Positions 45,404 to 52,768 of a DNA stretch of 64,000 nucleotides are shown in pieces. The notes under the pieces are model-generated. The model had not been told where the DNA came from, ran no database searches, and saw nothing but the letters and a program-made list of their open reading frames with translations. The stretch's first letter is position 1, and each line of letters starts with the position of its first letter. The DNA comes from Thalassobaculum fulvum (GTDB lineage: Bacteria; Pseudomonadota; Alphaproteobacteria; Thalassobaculales; Thalassobaculaceae): contig NZ_BMZS01000009.1 in assembly GCF_014652915.1 (NCBI RefSeq), positions 124,001 through 188,000 on the forward strand, given 5' to 3'. The translations under genes were made by a program, and so were the position numbers.

Positions 45404-46252
45404 GTGCCCGCAGACCGTCCGATCTCGATCAACATCGTGACCACCCGCGAGCGCTGGTCGCTGGCGCAGGCGATCGACGGCTATGCCGGCCGCGGCGTCG
45501 CCGGCATCGGCACCTGGAGCGAGGCGGTGCGCGAGATCGGCACGACCCAGGCGGCGCGGCGGATCCGCGACGCCGGGCTGACCGTCACCGGCCACCTGGT
45601 CGGCGGGCTGCTGACCGACGCCGACCCGGCGGCCCGGCGCGCCCGGATCGACGACAACCTCCGGGTCATCGAGGAGGCGGCCGAGCTCGGCGCGCGCTGC
45701 GTGGTGACCATCGCCGGCGGGCTGCCGGCGGGCGAGCGCGACCTCGCCGGTGCCCGGGCCCGGGCGCTCGACGGCCTGGCCGAGATCCTGCCGGCGGCGC
45801 GGGCGGCCGGGGTCACCCTCGGCCTGGAGCCGCTGCACCCGATGATCTGCGCCGCCCGCTCGGTACTGCCGACCCTGGAGATGGCCAACGACTGGTACGA
45901 GGCGCTGTCGGCCGATGGCGACACGACTGGCCTGGGGGGCGGCCTGGGCGTCGTGGTCGACGTCTACGCGGTGTGGTGGGACCCGAACCTGGCGCGCGAG
46001 ATCGACCGGGCCAAGGGCCGGATCTGCGCCTTCCACGTCTCCGACTGGCTGGCCGAGACCGTCGACCTCAGGCTCGACCGCGGCATGATGGGCGACGGGG
46101 TGATCGACATCCCCGGGATCCGCGCGATGGTCGAGGCGGCCGGCTTCGACGGCCTGCCGGAGGTCGAGATCTTCTCGGCCCGCGACTGGTGGCGGCGCGA
46201 CCCGGACGAGGTCGTGCGGACCGCGATCGAGCGCTGTCGGACGGCGGTGTGA
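45404..46252 (+). CDS. Sugar phosphate isomerase/epimerase-like TIM barrel
   Basis: A 282-residue protein of the AP endonuclease 2/xylose isomerase-like TIM barrel superfamily. Metal-ligand candidates: E in G-L-E-P-L-H-P near 144, D in V-V-V-D-V-Y near 186, H in F-H-V-S-D near 211 and E in P-E-V-E-I-F near 258. Members include epimerases, isomerases and dehydroshikimate dehydratases. Being divergent from the Gfo/KstD/AroQ operon, it may act in the same pathway (inference). The GTG start has CGGAG upstream. Confidence 0.82.
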   Translation: MPADRPISINIVTTRERWSLAQAIDGYAGRGVAGIGTWSEAVREIGTTQAARRIRDAGLTVTGHLVGGLLTDADPAARRARIDDNLRVIEEAAELGARCVVTIAGGLPAGERDLAGARARALDGLAEILPAARAAGVTLGLEPLHPMICAARSVLPTLEMANDWYEALSADGDTTGLGGGLGVVVDVYAVWWDPNLAREIDRAKGRICAFHVSDWLAETVDLRLDRGMMGDGVIDIPGIRAMVEAAGFDGLPEVEIFSARDWWRRDPDEVVRTAIERCRTAV

Positions 46253-46259
46253 CGTCCTG

Positions 46260-47321
46260 CTACTCGTTCGTCGCCGGCCGCCGGAACAGCTTGCGGAACA
46301 CGATCTCCGAAAACCCGATCACCAGGAAGATCCGCACCACGTGGAACGCCGAGACCACCGGCACGCCGAGGTGCAGCACCTTGGCGGTGATGCTCATCTC
46401 GGCCATGCCGCCGGGCGAGACCGCGAGCGCCATGGTCGGTACCGGCAGGCCGACCAGGATGCCGATGGCGGCACCGGTCGCCACGTTCAGCCCGACCAGC
46501 ACGATGGTCGACAGCACCGCCGGTGGCAGGAACCGGCGCAGCGCCAGCAGCCGGTCGCGACGGTAGCGCAGGCCGAGCGTGGCGCCGATCAGCACCTGCG
46601 ACAGGCTGAGCAGCGGCCCCGGCATCGCCGACAGGTCGCTCTCGGTCGCGGTGACCAGCACCGCCACCGCCATCGGTCCGAGCAGCCAGGCGTTCGGCAC
46701 CCGCCGCCAGGCCAGCAGGCCGCCACCGGCGACCGCGAGCGTGATCAGCGCCGGGAAGCCCATCGCGTCGAACGCCAGGGTGCTGGGCTCGAACGGGTCG
46801 ATGCCGGTCAGGCCGAGGGCGGTGATGATCGGCGGGATGGTGGTGACCACGCACAGGATGCGCAGCGACTGGGCGAGCGACACCGGGGCGGTGTGGCCGC
46901 CGTGGCGCTCGGCCAGGATCGACATCTCGGCGACCCCGCCCGGCACGCTGGAGAAGAACGCGGTGGCGTCGTCGACCCGGGCGGTGCGGCGCAGCGACCA
47001 GGCGGCGACCACGCCGTACAGGATCGACAGCAGGGCCGCGACCACCATCACCGGCGCGTAGCCGGCGACGATCTCGGCGACCGTGGGGGTGAAGGTCAGG
47101 CCGATGGCGGTGCCGAGCAGGAGCTGGCCGACCTGCCGCCCGCCCGGCGGCACCGCCAGCCGGTAGCCGCCGATCAGCCCGGCCCCGGCGACCGCGGCCA
47201 GCGATCCCAGCAGCCAGGCCAGCGGCACGTGCAGCAGGTCGAGGGCGAAGCCGCCGGCTCCGCCGATCGCCAGGGTGACGCCCCACAGGACGATGTCGGG
47301 CAGGCCGATCCGGCTCGGCAT
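46260..47321 (-). CDS. AbrB family membrane protein (ammonia monooxygenase-like annotation)
   Basis: A 353-residue integral membrane protein with about ten helices in two similar halves; each half carries S-V-P-G-G-V-A-E-M-S or S-P-G-G-M-A-E-M-S, the duplicated AbrB domain signature (residues about 120-130 and 305-315). Family members are putative transporters; the name ammonia monooxygenase in databases is historical and not supported. It converges with the TIM barrel gene, 7 bp apart. No ribosome binding site is obvious. Confidence 0.85.
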   Translation of the reverse strand: MPSRIGLPDIVLWGVTLAIGGAGGFALDLLHVPLAWLLGSLAAVAGAGLIGGYRLAVPPGGRQVGQLLLGTAIGLTFTPTVAEIVAGYAPVMVVAALLSILYGVVAAWSLRRTARVDDATAFFSSVPGGVAEMSILAERHGGHTAPVSLAQSLRILCVVTTIPPIITALGLTGIDPFEPSTLAFDAMGFPALITLAVAGGGLLAWRRVPNAWLLGPMAVAVLVTATESDLSAMPGPLLSLSQVLIGATLGLRYRRDRLLALRRFLPPAVLSTIVLVGLNVATGAAIGILVGLPVPTMALAVSPGGMAEMSITAKVLHLGVPVVSAFHVVRIFLVIGFSEIVFRKLFRRPATNE

Positions 47322-47477
47322 CAGGAGGTCCGAGTCGCGGCGGCCGTCGGCTGCCGGCCCGTGCCGGGTCTTCGCCCTGTCCGTTGCCGCATCACGATGT
47401 CCTCCCTCTCCTCATCGTCGCGGCCATAATACCCTGTCAGAGCGATGCGGAACGAGACATCCAGAGGAAACGAACCG

Positions 47478-48527
47478 ATGCCCGCCACGAACGCGGCCAC
47501 CCGCCCCCAGCAACCGCCGGTTTCGGTCGACGATCCCTCGGCCTGGCTGGCCGCCGACCTCGCCGCCGACCGGAGCTGGATCCACAACCTCGACGCCGAC
47601 GAGATCCGCGAGCTCGACCGCGCCGTCGAGGCGGTCGTCGGGCTGGGATTGAAGCCCGGCGGCTTCGGCCGCGACCAGTTCCCGCTGACCGACCTGGCCG
47701 ACCGGATCGCCGGCTGGGCGCACGAGATCGACCAGGGGCGCGGCTGCGTGCTGGTGAAGGGGCTGGACCCGGCGCGCTACGACGACGACGCGCTGGCCGC
47801 GCTGTACTGGGGGATCGCGGTGCATCTCGGCGAGCCGGTGCCGCAGAACGCCGCCGGCGACCTGATCGGCCACGTCCGCGACACCGGCCGCGACTACCAC
47901 GCCAAGAACGTCCGCGGCTACACCACACGGGCGGAGATGAAGGCGCATTGCGACGCCGCCGACGTGGTCGGCCTGCTGTGCCGGCACCCGGCCAAGCAGG
48001 GCGGCGAGAGCCTGATCGCCAGCGGCATCGCGATCTACAACCACCTGGCGGCCGAGCGGCCGGAGCTGATCCCGCCGCTGCTCGAGGGCTTCCATTTCGA
48101 CCTGCGCGGCGAGGGCGTCACCGACGACCCGGACGAGACCACGTTCCACCGGGTGCCGGTTTTCTCCTGGTTCGAAGGCCGGCTGTCCTGCCGGTTCAAC
48201 GCCAAGACCATCATCGACGGCATGGCCAAGCGCGGCATGCCGCTGGACGGACCGGCGCTGGAGGCGGTGCGCGAGGTCGGCCGGCTGGCGCTGGAGCCGC
48301 CGTTCCGCTTCGACATGACCTTCGAGAAGGGCGACATCCAGCTGCTGTCCAACCACTCGGTCCTGCACGCCCGCGCCGCCTTCGAGGACTGGCCCGAGCC
48401 GGAGCGCAAGCGCGACCTGTGGCGGCTGTGGCTGAACCTGCGCGACGGCCGGCCGCTGGCACCGGAGTTCGCCGACCGCCTGAACACCGGTCCGCGCGGC
48501 GGCGTGTTCGTGCGGGGGGCGGCGTGA
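47478..48527 (+). CDS. TauD/TfdA family Fe(II)/2-oxoglutarate-dependent dioxygenase
   Basis: A 349-residue oxygenase. The iron triad is visible: H157-C-D159 (K-A-H-C-D-A-A-D) and H297 (S-V-L-H-A-R), with R near 309 for 2-oxoglutarate. Sequence is of the larger TauD-like group (P-Q-N-A-A-G near 116), as in gamma-butyrobetaine hydroxylase relatives. The substrate is unknown. ATG 47478 with AGAGGAAA upstream is preferred to the ATG at 47445. It is coupled to the next gene by a GTGA overlap. Confidence 0.87.
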   Translation: MPATNAATRPQQPPVSVDDPSAWLAADLAADRSWIHNLDADEIRELDRAVEAVVGLGLKPGGFGRDQFPLTDLADRIAGWAHEIDQGRGCVLVKGLDPARYDDDALAALYWGIAVHLGEPVPQNAAGDLIGHVRDTGRDYHAKNVRGYTTRAEMKAHCDAADVVGLLCRHPAKQGGESLIASGIAIYNHLAAERPELIPPLLEGFHFDLRGEGVTDDPDETTFHRVPVFSWFEGRLSCRFNAKTIIDGMAKRGMPLDGPALEAVREVGRLALEPPFRFDMTFEKGDIQLLSNHSVLHARAAFEDWPEPERKRDLWRLWLNLRDGRPLAPEFADRLNTGPRGGVFVRGAA

Positions 48528-49102
48528 AGGCTTCCGAGACCGCGACGCCCGACACCCTGATCGCCGACGCGCTCGCCAACCCGGTCAACGGCGCGATCCT
48601 GCAGCGGCTGCCGACCCTGGGTCTCGCCCAGCCCTGGCTGGTGGCGGGATGCGTCTACGGCCCGGCGTGGAACCGGCTGGCCGGCCGGCCGCCCGGCGAG
48701 AACGTCAAGGACTACGACGTCTTCTACTGGGACGAGGATACCAGCTGGGAGGCCGAGGACGCGGTGATCCGCCGGGCCGCCACGCTGTTCGGCGATCTCG
48801 GCGTCGAGGTCGAGCTGAAGAACCAGAAGCGGGTGCCGCTGTGGTACCGCGACAAGTTCGGCGTCGACTACGGCCCGGTCTCGTGCGCCGCCGACGCGAT
48901 CGCCCGGTTCCAGATCGCCTGCACCTGCGTCGGGCTGGCCTCGCGCGGTGACCGGATCGAACTCTGCGCCCCGCACGGCCTGGACGAGCTGTACGCCGGC
49001 GTCCTGCGCCCGAACCCGCTGTGCCCGAGCCCGCCCGAGCGCGTCCGCGCCAAGGCCGAGAGCTACCGCGCGCGCTGGCCGTGGCTGCGGTACGTGGAGT
49101 GA
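48524..49102 (+). CDS. Nucleotidyltransferase family protein (NTP_transf_6/DUF925 type)
   Basis: A 192-residue protein with the pattern V-A-G-C-V-Y-G-P-A-W-N-R-L near residue 41 and K-D-Y-D-V-F-Y-W-D near 64, matching the NTP_transf_6 family; the two aspartates D65 and D67 would bind metal. W-x-x-D-K-F-G-V-D-Y near 108 is another family segment. Biological role is not known. Translation is coupled to the dioxygenase gene, so a shared function is possible. Confidence 0.8.
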   Translation: MKASETATPDTLIADALANPVNGAILQRLPTLGLAQPWLVAGCVYGPAWNRLAGRPPGENVKDYDVFYWDEDTSWEAEDAVIRRAATLFGDLGVEVELKNQKRVPLWYRDKFGVDYGPVSCAADAIARFQIACTCVGLASRGDRIELCAPHGLDELYAGVLRPNPLCPSPPERVRAKAESYRARWPWLRYVE

Positions 49103-49108
49103 GGGCGG

Positions 49109-49199
49109 CTGGGTCCCGGCTCGCGCTGCGCTTGGCCGGGATGAGGACTGAAGAGGGGCTCTACATTCCCTCATCCCGGACCTGATCCGGGACCCACAG
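49109..49199. repeat. Palindromic intergenic element R7
   Basis: CTGGGTCCCGG near 49109 pairs with the end CCGGGACCCACAG, and inner CCGGGATGAGG pairs with CCTCATCCCGG. Shortest complete copy (about 91 bp), between convergent genes. Confidence 0.8.
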
Positions 49200-49213
49200 A
49201 CCGACGGGCGCCG

Positions 49214-50020
49214 CTACCCCTTCTTCGGCGCCACGTCCAACCGCACCACCGCACCTTCCAGCTCCGGGGACGGCGCCGGGTAGTACCGCATGACCAGCGG
49301 GTCGTGGCCGGGGACGATGTGGTCGCCGGAATCCGCCAGCATCTCGAGCGTGTTGAAGCCGTTCATCATCTCCCCGAGGTTGAAGCAGATGATGAACGGG
49401 TTGCGTTCGCTGATGTTGCGGTAGAAGTGCGCGCAGTCCGAGGCCAACACCACCCAGCCGCGCCGGGTCCACACCCGCACGCACATCAGCCCGGCCGAGT
49501 GCCCGCCGATCCTGTGGATGCTGAGGCCGGGGGCCAGCTCGGCATCGCCGTCGTGGAACGCGACGCGGCCGCCATAGACCTTGCGGACCATGTCGGTGAC
49601 GTGCTCGACGTCGAACGGCCGGCGGATCGCCTCGAAGCACATGCAGCGGCCGGTGGCGTAGCTCATCTCGCCGTCCTGCAGGTGGAACGTCGCCTTCGGG
49701 AAGTGCTCCTGGCCGCCGGCGTGGTCGTAGTGCAGGTGGGTGATGATGACGTCCTCGACCTCGGCGGCGTCGATGCCCAGCAGCTTCAGCCCCTCGGCCG
49801 GGCTGCGGATCAGCGGGGTGCCGCGCTCGGCCGATTCGCGCGGCCCGAAGCCGGTGTCGACCACGAAGGTCCGCTTGGCGTTGCGCACCACCCAGACGAA
49901 GTAGTCGAGCGGCATCGGCGAGTCGTGCAGGTCGTTGAAGATCAGGTTCTGCGACGCCATGCGCGTCGCGTTGTGGGCGTACTTGACGGCGAAGACCTCG
50001 TATTCCTCGCGCTCGGCCAT
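49214..50020 (-). CDS. MBL-fold metallohydrolase, N-acyl homoserine lactonase-like
   Basis: A 268-residue metallo-beta-lactamase fold protein. The dinuclear zinc site is H95-L-H97-Y-D99-H100, with later ligands H174 in I-G-G-H-S-A-G, D194 (A-S-D) and H239 (V-P-G-H-D). The H-x-H-x-D-H and G-G-H-S patterns resemble AHL lactonases, so lactone hydrolysis is a candidate activity, but other hydrolases of this group look the same. A strong GGAGGAGG ribosome site precedes the ATG. Confidence 0.83.
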   Translation of the reverse strand: MAEREEYEVFAVKYAHNATRMASQNLIFNDLHDSPMPLDYFVWVVRNAKRTFVVDTGFGPRESAERGTPLIRSPAEGLKLLGIDAAEVEDVIITHLHYDHAGGQEHFPKATFHLQDGEMSYATGRCMCFEAIRRPFDVEHVTDMVRKVYGGRVAFHDGDAELAPGLSIHRIGGHSAGLMCVRVWTRRGWVVLASDCAHFYRNISERNPFIICFNLGEMMNGFNTLEMLADSGDHIVPGHDPLVMRYYPAPSPELEGAVVRLDVAPKKG

Positions 50021-50124
50021 GGTGTCCTCCTCCCGGCGGTTTTGCCGGCAAGGCTAGACCGCCGGCCGGGGCCGGGACAACGCGACATGACGGGAAGGGA
50101 GCCGTGCCCGGAGGCGAAGCCTTC

Positions 50125-50163
50125 GGGCCTGCTTCTTGGGGCCTGCTTCTTGGGGCCTGCTTC
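50125..50163. repeat. 14-bp tandem repeat (2.8 copies)
   Basis: The unit GGGCCTGCTTCTTG is present at 50125-50138 and 50139-50152 exactly, with a partial third copy to 50163. It lies just before palindrome R8 in a non-coding gap. Confidence 0.85.
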
Positions 50164-50171
50164 GGAGTCCC

Positions 50172-50271
50172 GCTGGGTCCCGGGTTCCGCTGCGCGGCCC
50201 CGGGATGAGGCAGACGGGTAACACACGATGGTCCTCATCCCGGGCAAGCGCAGCGCGACCCGGGACCCAGC
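50172..50271. repeat. Palindromic intergenic element R8
   Basis: GCTGGGTCCCGGG at 50172 pairs exactly with CCCGGGACCCAGC ending at 50271; inner CCCGGGATGAGG pairs with CCTCATCCCGGG. The loop is about 22 bp. It stands between two genes of the same orientation and would follow the GNAT gene at its 3' side. Confidence 0.83.
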
Positions 50272-50286
50272 TGCACCGGCCGGCCG

Positions 50287-50886
50287 CTACACTGGCCGCA
50301 TGTCCGGGTCGTACTCCTCGCGCAGCAGCGCGAACAGCCGGTGGTCCTGCCAGCGGCCGTTGATCTTGAGGTAGCGGCGCGCCAGCCCCTCCTCGCGGAA
50401 CCCGGCCTTGCGCAGCACGCCCTGGCTGGCGACGTTGTGCGGCAGGGTGGCGGCCTCGACCCGGTGCAGGCGCAGGTGCTCGAACGCGAAGGCGCAGGCC
50501 CCGTGCACCGCCTCGGTCATGTAGCCGAGCCGGGCGAACGGCTTGCCGACCCAGTAGCCGAAGGTGCAGGACTGGGCGACCCCGCGCCGCACGTTGGCCA
50601 GCGTGATGCCGCCCAGCAGGGCGTCGTCGTCGCGCCGGACCAGGAAGAACGAGTAGCCCTGGTCGCGGCTCCAGTCCTCGGTGTAGCGGGCCAGCCGGCG
50701 GCGAAAGGCGGCGCGGGTCAGCGCGTCGTCCGGCCAGCTCGGCTCCCAGGGCACCAGGAAGTCGCGCGACAGGGCGCGCAGCTCCGCCCACTCCTGCCAG
50801 TCGCCGCGCTGCGGCGGCCGCAGGTAGATGCGCGGCAGGACGATGCGCGGGTCGGTGCGCGGCGGCGGAAACAGGGTGAGGACCAC
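50287..50886 (-). CDS. GNAT N-acetyltransferase, RimJ/RimL type
   Basis: A 199-residue acetyltransferase. Seen: I-Y-L-R-P-P-Q-R-G-D near 22-31, the F-G-Y-W-V-G-K-P-F-A-R-L-G-Y-M segment near 117-131 with the acetyl-CoA loop, and N-V-A-S-Q-G-V-L-R-K-A-G-F-R-E-E-G near 160, typical of the RimJ group that acetylates protein N-termini. GTG 50886 is the best start, with TGAGG upstream. It is 77 bp downstream of a TIM barrel gene. Confidence 0.88.
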   Translation of the reverse strand: MVLTLFPPPRTDPRIVLPRIYLRPPQRGDWQEWAELRALSRDFLVPWEPSWPDDALTRAAFRRRLARYTEDWSRDQGYSFFLVRRDDDALLGGITLANVRRGVAQSCTFGYWVGKPFARLGYMTEAVHGACAFAFEHLRLHRVEAATLPHNVASQGVLRKAGFREEGLARRYLKINGRWQDHRLFALLREEYDPDMRPV

Positions 50887-50963
50887 GGCCCATGCCTCAC
50901 GGGAAACTCGTGCCGGCACATTGTCACGCGCAGGGGCGGCGGTGGCAAGCGGGGTCGGGCGAC

Positions 50964-51788
50964 CTACCCCTTCGGATGCCGCTCCAGCAGCGCCACCGCC
51001 GCGGCGTGTATCCGGCGCAGGCGCTCCTCGGCCGGCAGGGCGGTGCCCATGGGCACCTCGAACGACAGGTTGGCGTCGGCCGGCAGCGCCGCGACCAGTT
51101 CGGCCAGCGGCAGCGCGCCCTCGCCGGGCGGCAGCCGGCCGCCGCGGGCCTCGGCGATGATCGCCTCGGTGCCGACCGGGGCCTCGGCCCGGGCGTCGCA
51201 CAGCTGCACGCTGCGGATCAGGCCGGGCGGGACCCGGGCGACGTCGGCCGGGCTGCCGCCGTTGCGCGCGAGGTGCAGGGCGTCGACCAGCATCCCGGCG
51301 TTCGGCCGGCCGGCGCGGGTGACCACGTCGAGCGCGTCGCCCAGGGTGCGCACCGCCCGCCAGCCCATCCATTCCAGGTCCACGCCGATGGCGTAGTGGG
51401 CGGCGAGGTCGCACAGTGCGCCGAAGCGGTCGACCAGGCGCGCGCGGTCCGGGTCGTCGGCGCACACGCTGAGCCGGCTGGCGCCGATCTCGCTGCCGGC
51501 GTCGAGCACCGGCTCCAGGGCCCGCGGGTCGAAGTGCTCGTCGATGGTGACGATCTCCAGGTCGTGCACCCGGACACCGTTGTCGTGCAGGCGGTGGCGC
51601 AGCTCGGCGACCTCCGGGCTGCCGGCGCGAAGGACGTAGACCGGGGTGCCGGGGGCGGCCGCCACCAGCCGCAGGCCGATCGAGGCGAAGCCGGTGCGGG
51701 CGGCCAGCCCGACCAGTTCCAGCGGCGGCACCTCCAGCGCCGTGAAATGCGCGAGGCCGAGCGGCGGAATAGAGACGTGCGCAGTCAT
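50964..51788 (-). CDS. Sugar phosphate isomerase/epimerase-like TIM barrel (second type)
   Basis: A 274-residue member of the AP endonuclease 2-like TIM barrel superfamily. Candidate metal ligands are E145 region in D-L-E-W-M near 142, D in M-L-V-D-A-L-H near 170, Q/D in V-Q-L-C-D-A near 196 and E in S-F-E-V-P near 240. The N-terminal T-G-F-A-S-I-G-L-R strand is characteristic. The start lies only 51 bp from that of the divergent intradiol dioxygenase, so both share a promoter region and may act together (inference). Confidence 0.82.
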   Translation of the reverse strand: MTAHVSIPPLGLAHFTALEVPPLELVGLAARTGFASIGLRLVAAAPGTPVYVLRAGSPEVAELRHRLHDNGVRVHDLEIVTIDEHFDPRALEPVLDAGSEIGASRLSVCADDPDRARLVDRFGALCDLAAHYAIGVDLEWMGWRAVRTLGDALDVVTRAGRPNAGMLVDALHLARNGGSPADVARVPPGLIRSVQLCDARAEAPVGTEAIIAEARGGRLPPGEGALPLAELVAALPADANLSFEVPMGTALPAEERLRRIHAAAVALLERHPKG

Positions 51789-51839
51789 GCCGGGCAGGAT
51801 AGACCACGTGTCCACAGCGTCCAGCCCGGGAGGAGCCCG

Positions 51840-52733
51840 ATGATCATCCAGCGTCCGGACGACGTGACGGCGGCGGCACTCGCGGTGATGGAGCGCACCG
51901 CCGACCCGCGGCTGCGCGAGATCATGGTGGCGCTGGTCCGCCACCTGCACGGCTTCGTGCGCGAGGTCGGGCTGACCGAGGCCGAGTTCCGCGAGGCGAC
52001 GGCGATCCTCAACGAGATCGGCCAGCGCTCGACCGACCGGCACAACGAGGCGGTGCTGATGGCCGGCTCGCTCGGCGTGTCGGCGCTGGTCTGCCTGCTG
52101 AACAACGGCGACGACGGGCGCAGCGAAACCTCGCAGAACCTGCTCGGCCCGTTCTGGCGGATGCACTCGCCGCGGGTCGAGAACGGCGGCTCGATCGTGC
52201 GCTCCGGCACGCCGGGGCCGGCGCTGTTCGTCTCCTGCCGGGTGGTCGACCGCGACGGTGCGCCGGTCGCCGGCGCCGAGGTCGACGTCTGGCACTCCTC
52301 GCCGGTCGGGCTCTACGAGAACCAGGATCCGGAGCAGGCCGACATGAACCTGCGCGGCAAGTTGACCACCGATGCCGACGGACGGTTCTGGTTCCGCACG
52401 GTCAGGCCGGCCGGCTATCCGATCCCGACCGACGGCGTGGTCGGCCGGCTGCTGCGCGCCCAGGACCGGCACCCGTACCGGCCGGCCCACCTGCACGCGC
52501 TGGTGTTCAAGGACGGCTACAAGACCCTGACCAGCCAGATCTACGACTCCGCCGACCCGCACCTGGAGACCGATGTGCAGTTCGGCGTGACCCAGGCGCT
52601 GGTCGGCGAGTTCCGACGGCACGACGAGCCGCATCCGACCGATCCCTCGGCCACCGCGCCGTGGTACACCCTCGACCACACCCTGACGGTGGAACCGGGC
52701 GAGGCCCGCCTGCCGAAACCGCCGATCGAGTGA
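51840..52733 (+). CDS. Intradiol ring-cleavage dioxygenase, hydroxyquinol 1,2-dioxygenase-like
   Basis: A 297-residue Fe(III) dioxygenase that cleaves catechol-type rings between the hydroxyls. The four iron ligands are visible: Y159 (G-L-Y-E-N-Q-D), Y193 (A-G-Y-P-I-P), H217 and H219 (P-A-H-L-H-A). The N-terminal helical dimer domain covers about 1-95. The E-N-Q-D sequence after the first tyrosine favours the hydroxyquinol subgroup. No maleylacetate reductase is near, so the downstream steps must be encoded elsewhere. A GGAGG precedes the ATG. Confidence 0.88.
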   Translation: MIIQRPDDVTAAALAVMERTADPRLREIMVALVRHLHGFVREVGLTEAEFREATAILNEIGQRSTDRHNEAVLMAGSLGVSALVCLLNNGDDGRSETSQNLLGPFWRMHSPRVENGGSIVRSGTPGPALFVSCRVVDRDGAPVAGAEVDVWHSSPVGLYENQDPEQADMNLRGKLTTDADGRFWFRTVRPAGYPIPTDGVVGRLLRAQDRHPYRPAHLHALVFKDGYKTLTSQIYDSADPHLETDVQFGVTQALVGEFRRHDEPHPTDPSATAPWYTLDHTLTVEPGEARLPKPPIE

Positions 52734-52768
52734 CCGTCCGGTCGCCACCGACCAAGCAGGAGAACCCG

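Noticed and set aside
46260-47321. Ammonia monooxygenase
   Set aside because: The name comes from old database labels for AbrB-domain membrane proteins; no copper-enzyme motif is present.
31261-50271. CRISPR array from recurring repeat units
   Set aside because: The units are inverted, kilobases apart and not regularly spaced, with no cas genes.
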